This document shows, piece after piece, positions 1 through 8,019 of a stretch of 64,000 bases of DNA. Each line of letters starts with the position of its first letter. The stretch's first letter is position 1. Origin of the DNA: Paenibacillus peoriae (GTDB lineage Bacteria; Bacillota; Bacilli; Paenibacillales; Paenibacillaceae); the NCBI RefSeq assembly GCF_022531965.1, contig NZ_CP092831.1, forward strand, positions 5,179,001 to 5,243,000. Reading direction: 5' to 3'. A program made the translations under genes and the position numbers. Under the pieces are notes generated by a model, which was not told where the DNA came from, searched no databases, and saw only the letters and a program-made list of their open reading frames with translations.

Positions 1-3000
1 ACCATGTAGCGAACCAGCTCCAATGGGCTTGATACGCCTTCATCAGATCAGGGTCCGGGATAGGTCCGTTTTCGCTCATGGCAACTAACTTTTTGTCCTT
101 GCCCAATGTAACAAGGTCTTCGTATTTTGCAATCTGCGGGCTGTAGTCGCCTGCTTGCGGATAAGAGTCAAAGCTCAAAATATCCACATACTCATCTCCC
201 GGATACCAATCCGGAGCAACAGAATTCCATACCCAAATCAAATTGTTCAGTTTGTGCACATTCGTCAAACGGTCATGCATCAAAATATACAATTTTTTAA
301 CAGGCTCAGGGCCTTTGGCGCCCCACCAGAACCATTTGCCTTCCGCTTCGTGCAAAGGACGGAACAGCACAGGAACTTTCGCATCCTGCAACTTCTTCAA
401 TTGCCCCGCAATTACATCGATGTCGCGAATAAGCAATGTATAATCTTCGGACTCTGGATGATTCATCGCATATTCGATATCGAATGTAGTTGAATCGGCA
501 TAAAAGCCTCTCCACCATTCTTTTCCCTGCGTATCGATCAGACCTTTCGGTGCGTTCCAATGCCATGCAAAGGTAACAATGCCCCCTTGCTTATCCCATG
601 CAATCGCCTTTTCCGTCTCTGTGGAACTAAGACCGTGTTCCGCTCTGCTTGGCGAATAGTCGATCAGGTCAAGCGCTGCAATTGCTGGTTTTTTACCTAC
701 ATTGGCTTGAAGCCAATCAATTTCGTTTATCTCCTCCTGACCAGAGAGCATATTCTTCCCGTATTGATCAACCAGGTAGTTCATCAATGCTCTTGCTTCT
801 ATCGTCGCATTCGGATTAATGAGCGTTTTGGTTACCGCATGCGGTGGACGGTCAGTAGCTGGCTCCAGCTTGACATAGTCGATATCATACCAGCCCCAGC
901 CTGTTTCAAAACCGATCGTATTGGCCCCTGCATTCAACAGAACCTTACCACCGGAAGTCTCTTTAAAATCAGCCGATTTCGAAAGTATCAGCTCGCCAGA
1001 CGCTTTGCCGTTTAAAGAGAAGTTCGTGCGTTTGTCATCATGAGGAGAACGGTAGCCGATTGTAAGATTGTACAAGCCTGCCGCCTCTGCCTGAATCGTC
1101 ATCGCCAGGGAATCCCCCGGATTGTGGAAATTAGTTACATAACCAGTACCTGAGAAGCCAGTCCCGCTGGATTCCACAATGGTTCCCTTCAGCGTGCCCT
1201 CTTCGGCTTCATAGCGATTCGATCCGTCTACAGGCGCTCTAGGAACCGCTTTCAAAACATTGGATTCGCTCATTCCCGCCTTTGTTTTTGCGGTTATTTT
1301 ATAATAATAAGAAGTGCCGTTCGTTACGTTGGTATCTGTATAAGACGTTTCGACCAAGTTGGATGCTACAGCAGTAAAAGGACCATTTTCATACGTAGCC
1401 CGCTGTACACTGTACCCTACAGCTCCGCTGGAAGCGTCCCAGGACAAATCGACTTTCCCATCGCCAGTCTCAGCTCTCAGCGCAAAGTTTTCGGGACCTT
1501 CCACAGGTGTATCATTGCCAACAGTCAGCACGATGTGATAAGCCGTCAATGGTGGTACTGTATAGGTAAAGCGGTTGCCTGAAATTTGCGTGATTGGTGC
1601 GGATTCCTTAATTTGCGAGCTATTTTTGTCGAAGCCCCATACTTTACCGGAACCGTAAGTCGTCTCGCCGGAAAGATCAAATTGGGCGTCGAATGCGCTG
1701 TCCATGCTTTTATTCATGACAACGAGGTGCAGTTCTTTGTAGGATGCATCTGTTACGGAAGCATGCACCGAGCTATTAACAATATCCGACGTTTGCGCGT
1801 TAACGCTGATATCACCGAAAGTAGAGCTTTTTCCGTCATAATTGCGATAAAGCTTGTAAGCGGCACTAACGTAGTTGTTGGCACCCTCCTTTAACTTCCA
1901 GTAGTTTGCCATATAAACGTCGTTTTTGCCCAAGATGCCCAACACATCGGCCATAGCGATACCGCCAGAAATATCATTTTCGCCGCCATAGCTATACTCA
2001 GTCAAAGCCAGCTTGGTTCCCGGGTAATACTTGTCCACCGACTGCTTTAATCGAGGCAATAAAGGCAAGAATTCACTGTTCCATTGAGCGATCCAGCTAT
2101 CTTCCTTGTAGGTCGGATCCCACAAAGTACGAGGCGCCTGCATTCTGGCTTTCTTCGTTTCGTCATTGCCTACCTCATTCGTAATTCGTATGCCTCCGCC
2201 CATCGCTTCGGGATACCAGTGGACGTCGAAAACATCCAGCAATCTCTTGCCTTCAGCTTGCGAGCTAAGGCGCATTTGATCCAGGTAATAGTCCACGAAC
2301 CAGCTGTAGTTGCCTTTTACAGAGTTCCAATCAGGTGCGGTTTGAAGATCTGTATAGGCGCCAAAACCGTAAAGAACGGGCCCAAAAATTTCCGCACCCG
2401 CGTCAACCGCTTTAACAGCTTTGGATAAGCTTACCGACCGGTCTACCAACTCTTTGGCTCCGACCTTTTCACCATGAATGCGCGGATGCGTGTGCGACCA
2501 GAGAGCGGGTTCATTGTCGAGCGCATATCCTTTCACGCCCGTCTTTGTTGAAGCAACGCCGTACTTTTTCACTAAAAAGTTGACGAATTCATCCGCATAA
2601 ACCTGATTGTCATTCAGATCAGGCTGTAGTTGAAACGGCGCATTTTTAGCGTTTACGACCTGATTCCAACGAGCAGAAGGGGCCTTTTCACTTTCCTGCA
2701 CACTTCCGTTTCCATCCTTGGCCACATAACCAGCCATCGGCAGCGTGACTAAAGAATATGTGCCCTGCTTCAGCGATTGATCGTGAAACGAGGTTGCCAC
2801 CGCACCTGGCTTTTCACATTCGGCTTTTGTCAATCCGGCGTTGTCGCATAAATAGCTATCGCTGGACTGCATCCAGTCACTTCCTGCATTGGACATATTG
2901 TTTTCCCAGTTATATCCGGTCATTCGATTGCCACCAAGTCGTCTGGCAGTCAGATTCTCATCGCCTGCCAATTCCTGATTCGTACCGTAAATATAAGGGC

Positions 3001-3175
3001 TAATCGGCTTACGATCCTTGGATGTATTGACTTTAATGGTAACGGTCTTTGCCGTTTGACCGTGAACTACAGTTGGAGTCGGTAGAGCCCCCCCTACTAT
3101 AATCGTGCATGCCATGACGACCGGCAGCCATTTGGAACGTTTGGACCAAATACCACTACTATTTTTCTCCTTCAT
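1..3175 (-). CDS. Multidomain GH44-FN3-CBM35-GH26 xyloglucanase/mannanase, 3' end outside window
   Basis: Secreted plant cell-wall hydrolase; 1058 codons are present and the gene continues past base 1. The start at 3175 has an AAGGAGG site 6-7 bases upstream. A signal peptide covers about residues 1-36. Residues about 40-555 are a GH44 domain; the DNEPALW motif places the acid/base at Glu222 and LTEYSYGG the nucleophile at Glu393. A fibronectin type III domain follows (about 557-645), then a CBM35-like module starting YEAEEG (about 649-770), then a GH26 mannanase domain with RPLHEAEG (Glu943) and MSENG (Glu1035). Both catalytic pairs are intact, so two activities are expected, on beta-1,4-glucan or xyloglucan and on mannan. 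The order matches Cel44C-Man26A-type enzymes known from P. polymyxa; a C-terminal CBM3 would be expected outside the window. It is absent from simple ORF lists because no stop codon lies inside the window. Confidence 0.93.
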   Translation of the reverse strand, partial: MKEKNSSGIWSKRSKWLPVVMACTIIVGGALPTPTVVHGQTAKTVTIKVNTSKDRKPISPYIYGTNQELAGDENLTARRLGGNRMTGYNWENNMSNAGSDWMQSSDSYLCDNAGLTKAECEKPGAVATSFHDQSLKQGTYSLVTLPMAGYVAKDGNGSVQESEKAPSARWNQVVNAKNAPFQLQPDLNDNQVYADEFVNFLVKKYGVASTKTGVKGYALDNEPALWSHTHPRIHGEKVGAKELVDRSVSLSKAVKAVDAGAEIFGPVLYGFGAYTDLQTAPDWNSVKGNYSWFVDYYLDQMRLSSQAEGKRLLDVFDVHWYPEAMGGGIRITNEVGNDETKKARMQAPRTLWDPTYKEDSWIAQWNSEFLPLLPRLKQSVDKYYPGTKLALTEYSYGGENDISGGIAMADVLGILGKNDVYMANYWKLKEGANNYVSAAYKLYRNYDGKSSTFGDISVNAQTSDIVNSSVHASVTDASYKELHLVVMNKSMDSAFDAQFDLSGETTYGSGKVWGFDKNSSQIKESAPITQISGNRFTYTVPPLTAYHIVLTVGNDTPVEGPENFALRAETGDGKVDLSWDASSGAVGYSVQRATYENGPFTAVASNLVETSYTDTNVTNGTSYYYKITAKTKAGMSESNVLKAVPRAPVDGSNRYEAEEGTLKGTIVESSGTGFSGTGYVTNFHNPGDSLAMTIQAEAAGLYNLTIGYRSPHDDKRTNFSLNGKASGELILSKSADFKETSGGKVLLNAGANTIGFETGWGWYDIDYVKLEPATDRPPHAVTKTLINPNATIEARALMNYLVDQYGKNMLSGQEEINEIDWLQANVGKKPAIAALDLIDYSPSRAEHGLSSTETEKAIAWDKQGGIVTFAWHWNAPKGLIDTQGKEWWRGFYADSTTFDIEYAMNHPESEDYTLLIRDIDVIAGQLKKLQDAKVPVLFRPLHEAEGKWFWWGAKGPEPVKKLYILMHDRLTNVHKLNNLIWVWNSVAPDWYPGDEYVDILSFDSYPQAGDYSPQIAKYEDLVTLGKDKKLVAMSENGPIPDPDLMKAYQAHWSWFATW

Positions 3176-3201
3176 GCCGCTTTCCTCCTTTAAGTTTGAA
3201 A

Positions 3202-3229
3202 AGAGCGGCACCCATACGAGTGCCGCTCT
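3202..3229 (-). terminator. Intrinsic terminator left from a lost upstream gene
   Basis: A perfect 10-bp inverted repeat (3202-3211 with 3220-3229) with an 8-base loop is followed on the minus strand by TTTTC. It lies directly downstream of the CBM3-like tail at 3238-3354 and only about 25 bases before the glycanase start codon. It probably terminated the lost gene, but any transcript starting upstream of it would now meet it in the leader of the glycanase gene. Confidence 0.7.
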
Positions 3230-3237
3230 ACAAGGCT

Positions 3238-3354
3238 TTAAGGCTCCTGATTCCAAACGAGTTTATCGTTCTGGTACAGCGTCATATCCCTGCTTGAAAT
3301 GTTCCAGCCGAAGACAACACCCTCTTTCTTTGAAACTGGATTTATAATATTACC
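3238..3354 (-). pseudogene. Remnant: C-terminal tail of a CBM3-bearing glycanase
   Basis: Between two in-frame TAA stops there are 38 codons with no start codon and no ribosome site. The last ~25 read GVVFGWNISS...MTLYQNDKLVWNQEP, followed by TAA. The pattern T-x-Y-x-N-x-x-L-V-W-x-x-E-P is the usual C-terminus of family 3 cellulose-binding modules (for example YLNGVLVWGKEP in cellulosomal scaffoldins). A terminator follows at once. I infer that the rest of an upstream glycanase gene was deleted, leaving its last codons and terminator. The first dozen codons of the open stretch are probably not coding. Confidence 0.65.
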
Positions 3355-3472
3355 TTAACACAAAGGTATATTGACATTTTTAACTATTGTTTTAATTAGC
3401 TAGTATTAATTTCTTAAATAACCATATTGCTTGAGTATCCCAATAGCTCTTGCTTATCCACACTCGTCCTTC

Positions 3473-3856
3473 CTACCGTACTTTATCCTTTTGAATAAGC
3501 TTATAATAGATGCGCGCAGGCTCTGATTCTCCAGTGGATAAAATGTATTCTGCCAAAGGTGCGCACAGCTTTTGGAGGTAAAAGGAGTATAGTAGCTCGG
3601 CCGTGTCAAAATGAATTTTCAACACCTGCTTCATCAAACCTTCGAATTTGGAGTAATCCAGTTCTTCCGGGGTAATATCAAACGGGTACTCAGGAAAGGT
3701 TTTTTTCTGAATTTCAACAAATTGCTCCCTAAGCTTCGGTTGATTGCCTGAACGGGCAGCCGAGAAATTCATCATAAAAAAAGATACAAAGTCCGTCTCA
3801 CGATCACTTAACTTATAGTACTCACACCAACGCATGAATATCAGTGGTTTTACCAT
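3473..3856 (-). CDS. Hypothetical protein, 127 aa
   Basis: I do not recognise this protein. The ATG at 3856 is preceded by AAAGGAG at good spacing, which supports a real gene. The product is soluble-looking, mostly helical by composition, rich in aromatic residues and Lys/Glu, with no signal peptide, membrane segment or cysteine motif (two isolated Cys). The N-terminal stretch YYKLSDRETDFVSFF and the central KFEGLMKQVLKIHF look like amphipathic helices. It stands alone between the glycanase and a methyltransferase, with gaps of about 120 and 270 bases, so the context gives no function. Confidence 0.6.
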   Translation of the reverse strand: MVKPLIFMRWCEYYKLSDRETDFVSFFMMNFSAARSGNQPKLREQFVEIQKKTFPEYPFDITPEELDYSKFEGLMKQVLKIHFDTAELLYSFYLQKLCAPLAEYILSTGESEPARIYYKLIQKDKVR

Positions 3857-4030
3857 ATATAAATCTCCTTTAACAAAAGTTCAGATTTATCATGAATCTT
3901 ACAAAAATCTAGTGGGTTCCATCTTATGTAATATATAGGTTAAGCCCCATTTTAAAATATGATTCCTTAAATGAATTTTGCTTTTTAACATATCCCCTTC
4001 TTATATATCTATGAAAGTGGACAACAAAAA

Positions 4031-4069
4031 AAGACCGTTTCAGTATCTTAATGACGCTGACCAAGTCTT
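4031..4069 (-). terminator. Probable terminator downstream of the methyltransferase gene
   Basis: On the minus strand AAGAC, then an internal loop, TCAG, a loop, CTGA and GTCTT form an interrupted hairpin followed directly by a run of T residues (plus-strand A run 4025-4032). It lies about 60 bases after the stop of the methyltransferase gene. Confidence 0.5.
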
Positions 4070-4129
4070 CTCATAATCATCCGTATAATCGCATTCGTAT
4101 TTATTCTAATCTTCTACATAGCTGCAAGG

Positions 4130-4687
4130 TTACAGGCTGCACGTGAACACATAAGCGGGCGGGACATTGCAGTTTACCTTTTTAATCTGAATGTCAGCAA
4201 AAAAGGTGCGGAAAAAATTGTGTTTGACCTTGCTGTACTGGAACGTAATAAATTTGCCTTCCTGGCCCAAAACCTCAGCCGTTTGTCCCAAAATAAGGCT
4301 AGATAACGCGCCTGGCAGGCTGGTGAAAGGGAGCCCTGATACGACATAATCCACTTTTGGAACCTCATACTGTCGTATATACTGCGCCACATGCTCAGCC
4401 GATCCATGAATGATGTGTACCTTCTCCAAGTGTCCGTACTTGCTTTGTAGCGTTTTGTAAAACGATTCATTAGCTTCAATCACTAAAAGTAGCGTTTCTG
4501 GACGCTTGTTCAAAATCAGCTCTTGCGTAAACACACCGGTCCCTGCACCATATTCAATAATGCACGATGCTTTGTCAAAGTAAATCGGTGTGGCAATTTG
4601 TTTGGCCAACTGTCTTGAGCTGGGTATAACAGCGCCTACGCTGCGTGGATGCCTGATGTACTCTCGAATAAAGTGAATCGCGTTCAT
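4130..4687 (-). CDS. SAM-dependent methyltransferase, phospholipid N-methyltransferase/KsgA-like fold
   Basis: A 185-residue class I methyltransferase. Motif I is IIEYGAGTGVFTQEL (about residues 42-56), with the acidic ribose-binding residue in LVIEANESF and a later VVSGLPFTSLP motif that resembles the NLP/SGLPF motif of PmtA-type phospholipid N-methyltransferases. The start at 4687 was chosen over an upstream ATG at 4732 because GGAGAGGA lies just before 4687 and the N-terminus MNAIHFIREYIRHPRSVGAV is typical of the family. The substrate cannot be told from sequence; phosphatidylethanolamine methylation or rRNA dimethylation are the family options and the first fits better. Monocistronic by appearance. 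Confidence 0.75.
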   Translation of the reverse strand: MNAIHFIREYIRHPRSVGAVIPSSRQLAKQIATPIYFDKASCIIEYGAGTGVFTQELILNKRPETLLLVIEANESFYKTLQSKYGHLEKVHIIHGSAEHVAQYIRQYEVPKVDYVVSGLPFTSLPGALSSLILGQTAEVLGQEGKFITFQYSKVKHNFFRTFFADIQIKKVNCNVPPAYVFTCSL

Positions 4688-4864
4688 CTTTTCCTCTCCC
4701 TGCTTGACACACATGATAGACATTCGGTTCATCGACGCTTCTTATTACATATTCATTGTATACCGATCAGAATATTGATTTCAAGCAGGCTACTGTCGGC
4801 ATATAAAAAGAGCGTAGCCTTATTCGACTCTAATCAAATAATGACTACCCTCTTATTGTAACAT

Positions 4865-6181
4865 CTATTTGTTCATGGTATCCAACTGTGTACCCTCTGC
4901 CTGCGATGCCTGTCCAGCTTTACGTCGCCGTGCGCCTATATGCATGGCAACAATCCGATAGATGGAGGCCGGCTGTAGGGATACGGCCCAGCTCGCGTCT
5001 GCATCCGGTGCAAGCACGACCCCTAGCTGGTGATGATCGCCATCGTACATGCCTCGCTGCACAAACTTGCTCTCGCCTTGCAGATTGCGTACTTCCAGCT
5101 TGCAAAAGGCAGAATTGATCCGCAAGGCCTGGTGTAACTCGGCACGGGTATTCACAATAACTCCATTCACGCGGTAAATGGCCTCGCCCGGCAGTATGCC
5201 CATGGCTGTCGCCGGACTGTCTGGCAGCACAGCGAGCACACGCATCCCTTGCTCCGGATGGACAAACATCGGGCTAAGACGACTTTCCTCCATATTACCA
5301 TACCAGATCAGTGCCTCATGAGCCAGAAAAGAGAATAACGCTGCTAACAATATCAGCGGACTCCACCATGCAGCCAGCAAGCTCAGCAGAAGTAAAGCCA
5401 CACTGTACAGAAGCAAGCGGTTCGAAGTGAGTACCGCCTTCTGTCGTGGTAGCTGGCCTAGCGTCACGCTGCTGAAGCCCATCAGGACTGGTAAGGCTGC
5501 CAGCATATACCCGGTTCCGGCATCGCCGCCGAACAACGGTGTCCAGGGAAGCATGAATCCTCCCTGAGTGGGTACCAGCAATAACAACGGAATGGGCCAG
5601 AGATCTTCCATCCGATAGCCGCCAACCAATCTCCCCCGTTTGCCCTCGACAAACAGTGGAGTGGCAGCTTTCCCCCCTTGCCAGCGAACCAACAGCGCCT
5701 CAGCCACATGCAGCACGGCGACCAACACCAACAGTGCTGGAATATCCAATCCGCGGATAGCCGTTACTGAAGTTCCGAGCGCTCCCACAGGTTGCCAGCC
5801 ACTGGCCACATTTAGGAAAAATTGAACCACACCTAGCAGACCTACCGAATAAGCGAGACACAGGTAACGGACGCGTACCAGCATGAGCAGTAATGTTGCT
5901 ACCCACAGGCACACGATGGAAGCCGGGTTCAGATGCACGCTGACGAACATTCCCAGAACGGATAGCGCCATTCCAGCAAGCAAACCACTCCATACGACAC
6001 GCCAGGTCTCTGAGGCCCAGCTATGCATTTTAGTATGAAATAGCTTGCGCTCCAGCAGCATTTGCCGACGATAACCAAGTGCGACAATGAGTATTGAGAT
6101 ATAATAAAACGGCTGCATAAGCAGGTATAAGCAAGCATTCAAGACGCTCCATCCCCATTGTAATGCCCATTCCAAGTCCAT
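4865..6181 (-). CDS. minJ: MinJ-like PDZ-domain membrane protein
   Basis: A 438-residue polytopic membrane protein with about eight hydrophobic segments between residues 15 and 300 and a C-terminal PDZ-like domain (about 315-400; VLPDSPATAMGILPGEAIYRVNG is its core, split here by family comparison). It begins with a conserved amphipathic stretch ending GYRRQMLLERKLF, as in B. subtilis MinJ (YvjD), the adaptor linking DivIVA to MinD at division sites. The neighbours ctpB and ftsEX on the same strand reproduce the B. subtilis order ftsEX-ctpB-minJ, which supports orthology. Start at 6181 with AGGGAG upstream. The C-terminal 30 residues are Lys/Arg-rich. Confidence 0.8.
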   Translation of the reverse strand: MDLEWALQWGWSVLNACLYLLMQPFYYISILIVALGYRRQMLLERKLFHTKMHSWASETWRVVWSGLLAGMALSVLGMFVSVHLNPASIVCLWVATLLLMLVRVRYLCLAYSVGLLGVVQFFLNVASGWQPVGALGTSVTAIRGLDIPALLVLVAVLHVAEALLVRWQGGKAATPLFVEGKRGRLVGGYRMEDLWPIPLLLLVPTQGGFMLPWTPLFGGDAGTGYMLAALPVLMGFSSVTLGQLPRQKAVLTSNRLLLYSVALLLLSLLAAWWSPLILLAALFSFLAHEALIWYGNMEESRLSPMFVHPEQGMRVLAVLPDSPATAMGILPGEAIYRVNGVIVNTRAELHQALRINSAFCKLEVRNLQGESKFVQRGMYDGDHHQLGVVLAPDADASWAVSLQPASIYRIVAMHIGARRRKAGQASQAEGTQLDTMNK

Positions 6182-6307
6182 TCACACTCCCTTATGCCCC
6201 TGGCCCGCTGTATAGCGGATCACGTACACTTCATATCCATTTATTCTATATGAAATTGCCAACGTAGGGAAGACAAACCGACAGACTGCAAATAAATCCC
6301 AATATAA

Positions 6308-6331
6308 AAGGAGGCTGTTTCCAGCCCCCTT
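6308..6331 (-). terminator. Terminator after ctpB
   Basis: A 10-bp stem with one G-U pair (6308-6317 with 6322-6331) and a 4-base loop, followed by TTTTAT on the minus strand. It lies 16 bases beyond the ctpB stop and implies that minJ is transcribed at least partly on its own. Confidence 0.75.
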
Positions 6332-6346
6332 GTTGTAGCCTCACTA

Positions 6347-7813
6347 TTATTTCGCTACGCTTGTCTTCATTTCCTTCCGAATCTCTTCAATCCCCTGCTT
6401 GAGTTGATTATCATTTTTCGGATCACGAATTTTCTCAATCAGCTTGGCTTCCATCGCTGCTGCTGTCTTCGCATCAATGATGCCACTAGCCGTCAGCTTC
6501 GCTTGTTTTTGAAAAGCAATAACAGAGCTTTCAGTTACTTTGTCAAAATAGCCATCCTCGCGACCTGGTTTGTAACCCAAACCTTGCAGAATGATTTGTG
6601 CATTTTTCACATCACTGCTATTCATATTGTATTTCAAGGACTTTTCCTTGTTCAGCGGTGCTGCTGTGAAGTATTCAGGCTGTTCCACCGCGATGTTCGG
6701 CTTAATCCCTTTTTTATGAATCCACGTTCCATTTGGCGTTAACCATTTGGCAATCGTGATTTTGAGCAGGCTACCGTCACCCATTTGCTTGTCATAGCTG
6801 GTTTGTACAGTACCTTTACCAAAGGAGTTTTCCCCGATCAACACAGCACCTGCTGATTGCTGGAGAGCACCTGCCAGAATTTCGGACGCACTTGCGCTAC
6901 CTTTATTCATTAGCAAAGTCACAGGGTAATTTTTACGTGAACCTTTGGATTTCTCTTCTTCACGCTTCTGATTCTTGTCTTCCACTTGTACAATCGTTTT
7001 GCCAGAAGGTACAAATTGCTGCGCAATCTCAATGACAACGGAAAGCACGCCGCCCGGGTTATTACGCACGTCAATGACGAGCCCTTTTAGCCCTTGCTTC
7101 TCGAGCTTCGCCAACTCTTCCTTGAATCGTTCTGCTGTATTCAAGGAGAACTGGGTGATCGTGATGACGCCTACACCGTCGCTTTCCATATGAGCTGTTA
7201 CAGTTTCCATATCAATATTGTCACGGGTAATCGTGTATTCGAGCGGATCAGGAGAGCCACTGCGCTGAATTTTGACTTTCGCCTGACTGCCTTTAGGTCC
7301 ACGGATTTTGGAAACGGCCTTGTTCAGATCCAATCCGTCCAGTGTTTCACCATTAACAGACAAAATAATATCCTTAGAGCGTAGCCCTGCCTTTTCAGCC
7401 GGCGAGCCTTTAATTGGCGTGACTACAACTACTTTTCCGTTTTCAGCCGCTACTTCAGCTCCGATCCCGGTAAAAGAGCCTTCTATAGATTGCTCGAACT
7501 GTTGTGCAGTTTCTTTACCCATATAAGAGGAATACGGGTCGCCGAGCGACTCCATCATACCATTGATGGCGCCATCCACCAGCTTGGTACGATCCACATC
7601 CTGATAATATTGTCCCTGAATCAGGTCCATCGCCGTTTCGATTTTGCGGATATCACTTCTGGAAGTAGAACTGCTACCTGTCACACTCGCCAGCAGTCCT
7701 TCGCCCAGAGCGCTGTTCCCTACTGTAGTCGTTCCAGTATAGGCAAAAGTGAGCAGACTGCCGCCAAGCAGCCCGATCACCATCAAGAGTATCGCTGTAC
7801 TTTTTTTCAACAT
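6347..7813 (-). CDS. ctpB: C-terminal processing serine protease (S41), CtpB/CtpA type
   Basis: A 488-residue protease anchored by one N-terminal membrane segment (about residues 5-25). A PDZ domain (about 115-195, TPIKGSPAEKAGLRSKDIIL) precedes the S41 catalytic core. The Ser-Lys dyad is visible: Ser in MNKGSASASEILAG and Lys in SFGKGTVQT. A C-terminal peptidoglycan-binding domain (about 395-460, GYFDKVTESSVIAFQ) follows. In B. subtilis CtpB cuts the SpoIVFA regulator during sporulation; other members act in envelope turnover. The location next to minJ and ftsEX fits the conserved block. ATG at 7813 with an AAGGCGG-type site. Confidence 0.92.
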   Translation of the reverse strand: MLKKSTAILLMVIGLLGGSLLTFAYTGTTTVGNSALGEGLLASVTGSSSTSRSDIRKIETAMDLIQGQYYQDVDRTKLVDGAINGMMESLGDPYSSYMGKETAQQFEQSIEGSFTGIGAEVAAENGKVVVVTPIKGSPAEKAGLRSKDIILSVNGETLDGLDLNKAVSKIRGPKGSQAKVKIQRSGSPDPLEYTITRDNIDMETVTAHMESDGVGVITITQFSLNTAERFKEELAKLEKQGLKGLVIDVRNNPGGVLSVVIEIAQQFVPSGKTIVQVEDKNQKREEEKSKGSRKNYPVTLLMNKGSASASEILAGALQQSAGAVLIGENSFGKGTVQTSYDKQMGDGSLLKITIAKWLTPNGTWIHKKGIKPNIAVEQPEYFTAAPLNKEKSLKYNMNSSDVKNAQIILQGLGYKPGREDGYFDKVTESSVIAFQKQAKLTASGIIDAKTAAAMEAKLIEKIRDPKNDNQLKQGIEEIRKEMKTSVAK

Positions 7814-7970
7814 CTAATCGTCCACCGCCTTCTCATTATCTTGTATCCTATTGCCTTACAACGCATATCCATCCACGAAGTATACGTCTAGCTTGTACGG
7901 AATATGTTAATTGTATCCTACTCCGTGTCTCAATGCACATGTTCTTCATCGGATATTAACCATTACAGCA

Positions 7971-8009
7971 AAGCCCTATCTACAACCGTAATGGCTATAA
8001 ATAGGGCTT
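7971..8009 (-). terminator. Stem-loop downstream of the M23 peptidase gene
   Basis: A perfect 9-bp inverted repeat (7971-7979 with 8001-8009) starts 11 bases after the peptidase stop codon. There is no T run on the minus strand; the T run lies on the plus-strand side. It may act as a weak terminator or as a 3' end processing structure in the ftsEX-peptidase transcript. Confidence 0.4.
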
Positions 8010-8019
8010 ACCTTTTTTA

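Noticed and set aside
4011..4076. Possible 21-aa peptide MKVDNKKRPFQYLNDADQVFS
   Set aside because: No ribosome site; the bases are better explained as the terminator of the methyltransferase gene.
4787..4820. Inverted repeat AGGCTAC/GTAGCCT after minJ as a terminator
   Set aside because: Seven-bp arms with a 20-base loop and no T run at the correct end; too weak to list as a feature.
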